Below, one piece after another: positions 7,568 to 9,970 of a DNA stretch of 9,970 bases. The notes under the pieces are model-generated. The model made no database searches and was not told the origin of the DNA. It saw only the letters and a program-made list of their open reading frames with translations. This DNA comes from Actinomycetales bacterium (GTDB lineage Bacteria; Actinomycetota; Actinomycetes; Actinomycetales; Actinomycetaceae): assembly GCA_022838965.1 (NCBI GenBank), contig JALHDK010000066.1, positions 1 through 9,970 on the forward strand. The letters run 5' to 3'. A program made the position numbers and the translations under genes. Position 1 is the first letter of the stretch. Each line of letters begins with the position of its first letter.

Positions 7568-7593
7568 GCGGACGCCGCACCTCCTGAGCGGAC
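7554..7593. repeat. Tandem 20-bp duplication across the pdtaS stop codon
   Basis: Positions 7554-7573 and 7574-7593 are adjacent copies of GCCGCACCTCNTGAGCGGAC that differ at one base (G7564/C7584). The first copy holds the pdtaS stop TGA (7565-7567). The second lies between the stop and the terminator. The near identity suggests a recent duplication. Confidence 0.9.
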
Positions 7594-7605
7594 GGAGAGA
7601 ACGCC

Positions 7606-7635
7606 GTTGGGGGGCGCCCTCGGGCGCCCCCCAAC
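7606..7635. terminator. Shared bidirectional terminator between pdtaS and whiB1
   Basis: A perfect 13-bp inverted repeat, GTTGGGGGGCGCC at 7606-7618 and its complement at 7623-7635, closes a CTCG loop. It lies 38 bases after the pdtaS stop and 20 bases after the whiB1 stop on the other strand. It is well placed to end both convergent transcripts. Neither side has a long T-run. Confidence 0.85.
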
Positions 7636-7655
7636 GAAAGAGAATCAGACCCGGA

Positions 7656-7904
7656 TCAGCTGGCGCGGCGTGCGCGTGCGGTGCGCCGCTTCAGGGAGCG
7701 GCGCTCGTCCTCGCTGAGACCACCCCAGACACCGGCATCCTGACCCGTGTCCAGCGCCCACTTGAGGCAGACCGCAGCAACCTCGCAGCGGTGGCACACA
7801 GCCTTCGCTTCCTCGATCTGCTGGAGGGCAGGTCCCGTGTTCCCGATGGGGAAGAACAGCTCCGGGTCCTCCGTCAGACACGCCGCGCGGTGACGCCAGT
7901 CCAT
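7656..7904 (-). CDS. whiB1: WhiB1-type iron-sulfur transcription regulator
   Basis: This 82-residue protein has the full WhiB signature. Four cysteines at 9, 37, 40 and 46 (C-X27-C-X2-C-X5-C) bind a [4Fe-4S] cluster that in WhiB1 senses nitric oxide, and GVWGG (58-62) is the turn before the basic LKRRTARARR tail (71-80). The start MDWRHRAACLTEDPELFFP matches mycobacterial WhiB1, which begins MDWRHKAVCRDEDPELFFP. ATG at 7904 has AAGGAG six bases upstream. WhiB1 proteins act with the sigma-A subunit of RNA polymerase and are essential in mycobacteria. Adjacency to pdtaS in convergent orientation repeats the M. tuberculosis order. The frame is open further upstream, but that part shows no homology. 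Confidence 0.96.
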   Translation of the reverse strand: MDWRHRAACLTEDPELFFPIGNTGPALQQIEEAKAVCHRCEVAAVCLKWALDTGQDAGVWGGLSEDERRSLKRRTARARRAS

Positions 7905-7982
7905 CAATGACTCCTTCGTGGGCGCGAAACAGCAAGCATTCCGACGCCGCTCTTTCACGCTGAACAATCCGTACTGAATGCA

Positions 7983-8011
7983 AGCTTCACACGCCCTCCA
8001 CAGACTGACAA
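7983..8011 (-). promoter_or_regulatory. Candidate whiB1 promoter
   Basis: On the reverse strand, TTGTCA (8011-8006) is followed after 17 bases by GAAGCT (7988-7983), a weak -10 keeping the A2 and T6 positions. A start near 7976 would give a leader of about 72 bases. The -35 is good and the -10 imperfect, as expected for an activated promoter. No other pair in 7905-8050 fits better. Confidence 0.35.
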
Positions 8012-8033
8012 GGCAGGCGGGCGGAACGTCGCG

Positions 8034-8049
8034 GGTAAGCTTGCTCACA
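8034..8049 (-). promoter_or_regulatory. Possible CRP/GlxR-like operator upstream of whiB1
   Basis: Read on the reverse strand the site is TGTGAGCAAGCTTACC. The first half is a perfect TGTGA and the second keeps three of five bases of TCACA with the six-base spacing of CRP/GlxR operators. Its centre would be about 65 bases before the suggested whiB1 start, near a class I activator position. M. tuberculosis whiB1 is known to be controlled by the CRP homologue Rv3676. The site could also affect the divergent gene at 8091. Confidence 0.35.
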
Positions 8050-8078
8050 CCGTGGGTGGGCGGAACGCCGGCTCACGG

Positions 8079-8084
8079 TACCAT
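8079..8084 (+). promoter_or_regulatory. -10 element of a leaderless promoter for the small membrane protein gene
   Basis: TACCAT fits TANNNT and ends six bases before the GTG at 8091, the same geometry as at pdtaS. There is no Shine-Dalgarno before that GTG. This supports both the start site and a leaderless transcript. No clear -35 is visible. Confidence 0.55.
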
Positions 8085-8090
8085 CGCGTG

Positions 8091-8489
8091 GTGACAGACC
8101 CGCGACCTGCGACAATCACCGTGGCGGTGTGGGCGACCTCCCTGATGGTCGTGGCGCTCGCGTTGCTGGCGGCCTGGGACATCGTGGCCACGTGGGGCAC
8201 CCTGAGCCCTGCCGAGATGGGGACCGACCTCTACTACGTCGCCGTCGCGCTCATTCTCGTCCCCTCCGCGATGGCCTTGCGGGCCGGACGCCAGTGGGGC
8301 AGAGCCGTCATCGTGACCGCTCATGTCCTGCTCGTCCTGTCCATGATCGCCCTCGCCGGGTTCCTCGGCTGGCTCGTGGTCCTGCCCGTGACACTGAGTG
8401 GGACCGTGCTCCTCCTGCTGGCGACCCCCTCGGCGCGCCGCTGGGTGGCGGCCCACAGTCCCCGCCGTGTCCTCTTCGACGACGAGTGA
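8091..8489 (+). CDS. Small four-helix membrane protein of unknown function
   Basis: I do not recognise this 132-residue protein. Starting at GTG 8091 (chosen because of the -10 element six bases upstream) it reads MTDPRPATITVAVWA and carries four hydrophobic segments at about residues 9-30, 47-65, 70-91 and 94-112. Short charged turns (RAGRQWGR at 64-71) and a basic then acidic tail (ARRWVAAHSPRR...DDE) follow. By the positive-inside rule both ends would be cytoplasmic. No catalytic or metal-binding motif is apparent. An earlier in-frame start at 8052 would add 13 unlikely residues spanning the promoter. The gene is divergent from whiB1 and converges with the FtsK/EccC-like gene, its stop only seven bases from that gene's stop with no hairpin between. 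Confidence 0.8.
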   Translation: MTDPRPATITVAVWATSLMVVALALLAAWDIVATWGTLSPAEMGTDLYYVAVALILVPSAMALRAGRQWGRAVIVTAHVLLVLSMIALAGFLGWLVVLPVTLSGTVLLLLATPSARRWVAAHSPRRVLFDDE

Positions 8490-8496
8490 CGCAGGT

Positions 8497-9970
8497 TCAC
8501 CTGGCCACGCGCAGTGCCCGGGACGAGCCCTGGCTGATGACCACCGCGTACCCCGGAGTCCCCGGTTCCAGCTCCGAGGTGTACTCCAGTCCCGGCAGGC
8601 GAGGGTAGAGGTCGGGTCGCAGCAGGACGATGGTCGCCTCGGTCCTGAGCCGTGCGAGCCGACCGGCCCACGCTGTCGCCAGCACCGACGGCGTCACGGT
8701 GGCGATCAGTGGGCCTCCGGCATCCGGCACGCTTCCCTCGGCGATCGTCGCCTCCGGGTACTGGCCGTGGATCAGGCGTGCCGTGGCTGACCTGCCCGTT
8801 CCGGGGGGCCCGACGACGAGGAAGTCACCCGACGCCGCGACGTCCACCACGGTCTCGCCGTCGGACCCGAGCACCACCCGCCCCGCTGCGCGCGACGGCG
8901 CGACGGCGAGGGGGAGAGCGGGGAAGCGGCGCGCGACGCCGAGCCGACCGTGGACCACCTGCGACTGGAGCAGGATCTGCACGGTGAGGGCCCCGGGCAT
9001 GAGCAGTCCGCGCCCGGGCACGGACGGAGGCAGACCCGCGACGGCTTCCCGCGGCAGCCCGGCGAGCAGGGCGGTCGCCGGATCGGTCCCGTGGAGGAAG
9101 ATCCGGTCGCGGAGCGGTTCCGCCCAGCGGGCCGCCGCCTCGGCAGGTGGAGCGGTGATGATGAGGCGGGCGCCGCTCGCGCGGGCTGACCGGAGGAGCA
9201 CGGCGAGGGCCCCGGTCGCGTGCCCCGGGCCCACGAGCGCGTCAGAGGTGTCGATCCAGGTCTCGACGTCGTCCAGCACGACGGTGCGTCGCACGCGCCC
9301 TGGCCGCGTGACGTGGTTCAGCAGGCGGGACACCACCCGCGTCTGGCGGGGGTCGATCACTCCGCCGAACGATGCGCCCGCCGATTCCAGGCAGGGTGCG
9401 GGCGCCGAGGAGACGAGCCACACCTCGTCTCCCTGGGCGAGCGCGACCGATGCCGCCGTGTGGGCTGCCCCGGACCGCCCGGAGCCCGCGGTCCCGAGGA
9501 TGAGCAGGCCCCCGTCGGGAAGGGTCACCGGCCGCTGGTCGAGCTCGCTGGGGTGGTCTGCGAGTGCGACGGCGTCGGCGGGGAAGTCCCGGGCCGCCAC
9601 CAGCGCGGGGAGGGGTGGCTGCCACGGGGGAGCGACGGCGGTCCCGTCTGCCGCGCTCCTGATCCGCGCCACGACGTCGAGGACGTCCGGGCGCTGCCCG
9701 CTCCACGCGATCTGGGCCGCGGTGAGTCCCGCAGCGTGGACCAGGGCCCTGCCGGGAACCTTCTCGAGAGTCGCGGCATCCGGAACACCCAGGACATCGA
9801 GCGAGTCCGGGCGCTCGGCCACCCGCAGGCACACCCGCAGGGGCATGTTCGCACGGAGCTCGGGGCCGACGGCGCCCGCTGGCCGCTGCGTTCCGACGAT
9901 GAGGTGAATGCCCAGGGACCTGCCCTGGTTGGCGAGGCGGAGGAACTGCTCGAGCAGGTCGGGATGATCG
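8497..9970 (-). CDS. FtsK/EccC-like multi-ATPase protein, C-terminal part (5' end outside window)
   Basis: The frame is open from the right edge to a TGA at 8499-8497, giving the last 490 residues. The first 41 belong to an FtsK/SpoIIIE ATPase module: GRSLGIHLIVGTQRPAG (16-32) is the conserved sensor region, followed by RANMPLRVCLRV and a DVLG segment. A second module has Walker A GTAGSGRS (159-166), Walker B VVLDDVET (230-237), a TAPP sensor (272-275) and PGRGLLMPG (318-326). A third, short module has Walker A GPPGTGRS (387-394) but no recognisable acidic Walker B; TIVLLRPDLYP stands where one is expected. Both Walker A motifs use Arg in place of the usual Lys. Tandem ATPase modules and no winged-helix gamma domain point to an EccC-like (type VII secretion-related) or FHA/FtsK-like protein, not the chromosome translocase FtsK. 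The exact role needs the missing N-terminus. Confidence 0.85.
   Translation of the reverse strand, partial: DHPDLLEQFLRLANQGRSLGIHLIVGTQRPAGAVGPELRANMPLRVCLRVAERPDSLDVLGVPDAATLEKVPGRALVHAAGLTAAQIAWSGQRPDVLDVVARIRSAADGTAVAPPWQPPLPALVAARDFPADAVALADHPSELDQRPVTLPDGGLLILGTAGSGRSGAAHTAASVALAQGDEVWLVSSAPAPCLESAGASFGGVIDPRQTRVVSRLLNHVTRPGRVRRTVVLDDVETWIDTSDALVGPGHATGALAVLLRSARASGARLIITAPPAEAAARWAEPLRDRIFLHGTDPATALLAGLPREAVAGLPPSVPGRGLLMPGALTVQILLQSQVVHGRLGVARRFPALPLAVAPSRAAGRVVLGSDGETVVDVAASGDFLVVGPPGTGRSATARLIHGQYPEATIAEGSVPDAGGPLIATVTPSVLATAWAGRLARLRTEATIVLLRPDLYPRLPGLEYTSELEPGTPGYAVVISQGSSRALRVAR

Noticed and set aside
7905..8048. In-frame 48-residue N-terminal extension of WhiB1 containing several extra cysteines
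   Set aside because: WhiB1 homologues begin at MDWRH, an AAGGAG site lies six bases before that ATG, and the extension would span the proposed promoter. The extra cysteines do not match the WhiB spacing.
8052..8090. Earlier start for the small membrane protein at 8052
   Set aside because: The 13 added residues overlap a -10 element placed for leaderless initiation at 8091 and have no ribosome binding site.
1..9970. Mobile element, prophage, CRISPR array or defence island
   Set aside because: No transposase, integrase, repeat-spacer pattern, terminal inverted repeats or defence-type proteins were seen, and composition is uniform across housekeeping genes. The initiator tRNA shows no duplicated 3' end that would mark an integration site within the window.

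Overview
The window is a GC-rich stretch of an actinobacterial chromosome. The evidence is a WhiB1-type iron-sulfur protein beside a PdtaS-type histidine kinase, a UPF0182 membrane protein after what looks like a Lon-like/PDZ protein end, an initiator tRNA with a C1:U72 end and no encoded CCA, frequent GTG/TTG starts, and two leaderless-type promoters. Gene order and protein character suggest a Micrococcales-like lineage, but no 16S or other decisive marker is present.

Layout from left to right. Positions 1-92 hold the last 29 codons of a forward gene, probably the PDZ/Lon-like protease that often precedes UPF0182. Positions 156-3152 encode a 998-residue UPF0182 polytopic membrane protein. 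An initiator tRNA-Met follows (3224-3297) with its own promoter and a strong hairpin terminator. Next comes a reverse-strand cluster, read right to left: a DUF2505 (SRPBCC-like) gene (6045-5554), a 167-base gap, an EcsC-like hydrophobic protein (5386-4679), thymidylate synthase thyA (4682-3888) and dihydrofolate reductase folA (3869-3375). The EcsC-like gene and thyA overlap by four bases, and thyA and folA are 18 bases apart, so these three are probably co-transcribed. ThyA makes dTMP and releases dihydrofolate, which FolA reduces back to tetrahydrofolate.

Divergent from DUF2505, with only 52 bases between, is the sensor kinase gene pdtaS (6098-7567). It converges on whiB1 (7904-7656) across a shared 13-bp hairpin. 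This convergent pdtaS/whiB1 pairing is also found in Mycobacterium tuberculosis (Rv3220c/Rv3219). Upstream of whiB1, a 186-base divergent region carries candidate promoters and a CRP/GlxR-like half-palindrome. It then leads into a leaderless gene for a 132-residue four-helix membrane protein (8091-8489). Seven bases beyond it, in convergent orientation, is the C-terminal part of a multi-ATPase FtsK/EccC-like protein that runs off the right edge.

Overall this is a conserved housekeeping and regulatory region, not a mobile island. I see no insertion sequences, integrase, CRISPR array or phage genes. The least ordinary features are the unidentified small membrane protein, the FtsK/EccC-like protein with Arg-type Walker A motifs and a stunted last ATPase module, the EcsC-like gene coupled to thyA, the whiB1 upstream region, and short tandem duplications lying across the stop codons of folA and pdtaS.
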